The position numbers were made by a program, and so were the translations under genes. From Alphaproteobacteria bacterium 43-37 (lineage in GTDB: Bacteria > Pseudomonadota > Alphaproteobacteria > 43-37), in NCBI GenBank assembly GCA_001897475.1, contig MKSY01000032.1, positions 1 through 33,825 of the forward strand: a DNA stretch of 33,825 bases, in the 5' to 3' direction. Below the pieces are notes generated by a model, which had not been told where the DNA came from, searched no databases, and saw nothing but the letters and a program-made list of their open reading frames with translations. The first letter of the stretch is position 1, and every line of letters begins with the position of its first letter. Below are positions 33,798 to 33,825 of the stretch, in pieces.

Positions 33798-33825
33798 GCT
33801 TCTATGAAGAGTGTCAAGCATAATT

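Noticed and set aside
33567-33821. 84-codon minus-strand frame across the right-edge repeats
   Set aside because: It lies entirely within palindromic repeat DNA, and its VIPVKTGS/KPGS-type peptide is what translated repeats of this kind give. It has no support as a real protein.
1-33825. tRNA or rRNA genes, CRISPR arrays, transposases, phage genes, toxin-antitoxin pairs
   Set aside because: None were recognised. Nearly all sequence is accounted for by long conserved genes, and no gene-free gap exceeds about 255 bp.

Overview
This window is a core chromosomal segment of a Gram-negative bacterium, almost certainly an alphaproteobacterium. The evidence is the order proS-lolC-lolD-dnaE, the long block rpsB-tsf-pyrH-frr-uppS-cdsA-dxr-rseP-bamA-ompH-lpxD-fabZ-lpxA-lpxI-lpxB, the short prolyl-tRNA synthetase without an editing insert, and LpxI (not LpxH) as the UDP-diacylglucosamine pyrophosphatase. 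The A+T-leaning sequence, the frequent TTG/GTG starts and the compact genes would suit a host-associated lineage such as the Holosporales/Rickettsiales, but that placement is inference.

Left block, minus strand, read from about 11.6 kb down to 0.07 kb: an exported Ppx/GppA-like protein, then arnT, an arnE/F-type flippase subunit, arnB and arnC, then tamA and tamB. The arn genes add 4-amino-4-deoxy-L-arabinose (or a related aminosugar) to lipid A from an undecaprenyl-phosphate carrier. arnA and arnD are not in the window. The genes from ppx-like to arnC are packed with small gaps or overlaps and look like one operon. tamA-tamB follow after a 72-bp gap that holds a promoter-like sequence. They encode the outer-membrane and inner-membrane-anchored parts of the TAM envelope assembly system.

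Middle block, plus strand: after a 159-bp divergent promoter region come proS, lolC and lolD (lipoprotein release from the inner membrane), then dnaE (replicative polymerase). A gap of about 160 bp before rpsB can fold into a long bulged helix and is a good candidate for a ribosomal protein S2 leader RNA.

Right block, plus strand, 18.6-32.7 kb: translation genes (rpsB, tsf, frr), UMP kinase, isoprenoid and phospholipid precursors (dxr, uppS, cdsA), site-2 protease (rseP), outer-membrane assembly (bamA, ompH/skp) and lipid A synthesis (lpxD, fabZ, lpxA, lpxI, lpxB). Genes are joined by overlaps of 8-25 bp or gaps of at most 45 bp, so transcription through the block and translational coupling are likely.

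Right edge: a secreted, lysine-rich, four-cysteine protein of unknown family with its own upstream region, then 255 bp without a real gene that holds two copies of a palindromic extragenic repeat. No tRNA, rRNA, CRISPR array, transposase or phage gene was seen. The window is mostly ordinary core envelope biology. The items most worth a second look are the rpsB leader, the exported Ppx/GppA-like protein, the incomplete arn cluster and the four-cysteine secreted protein.
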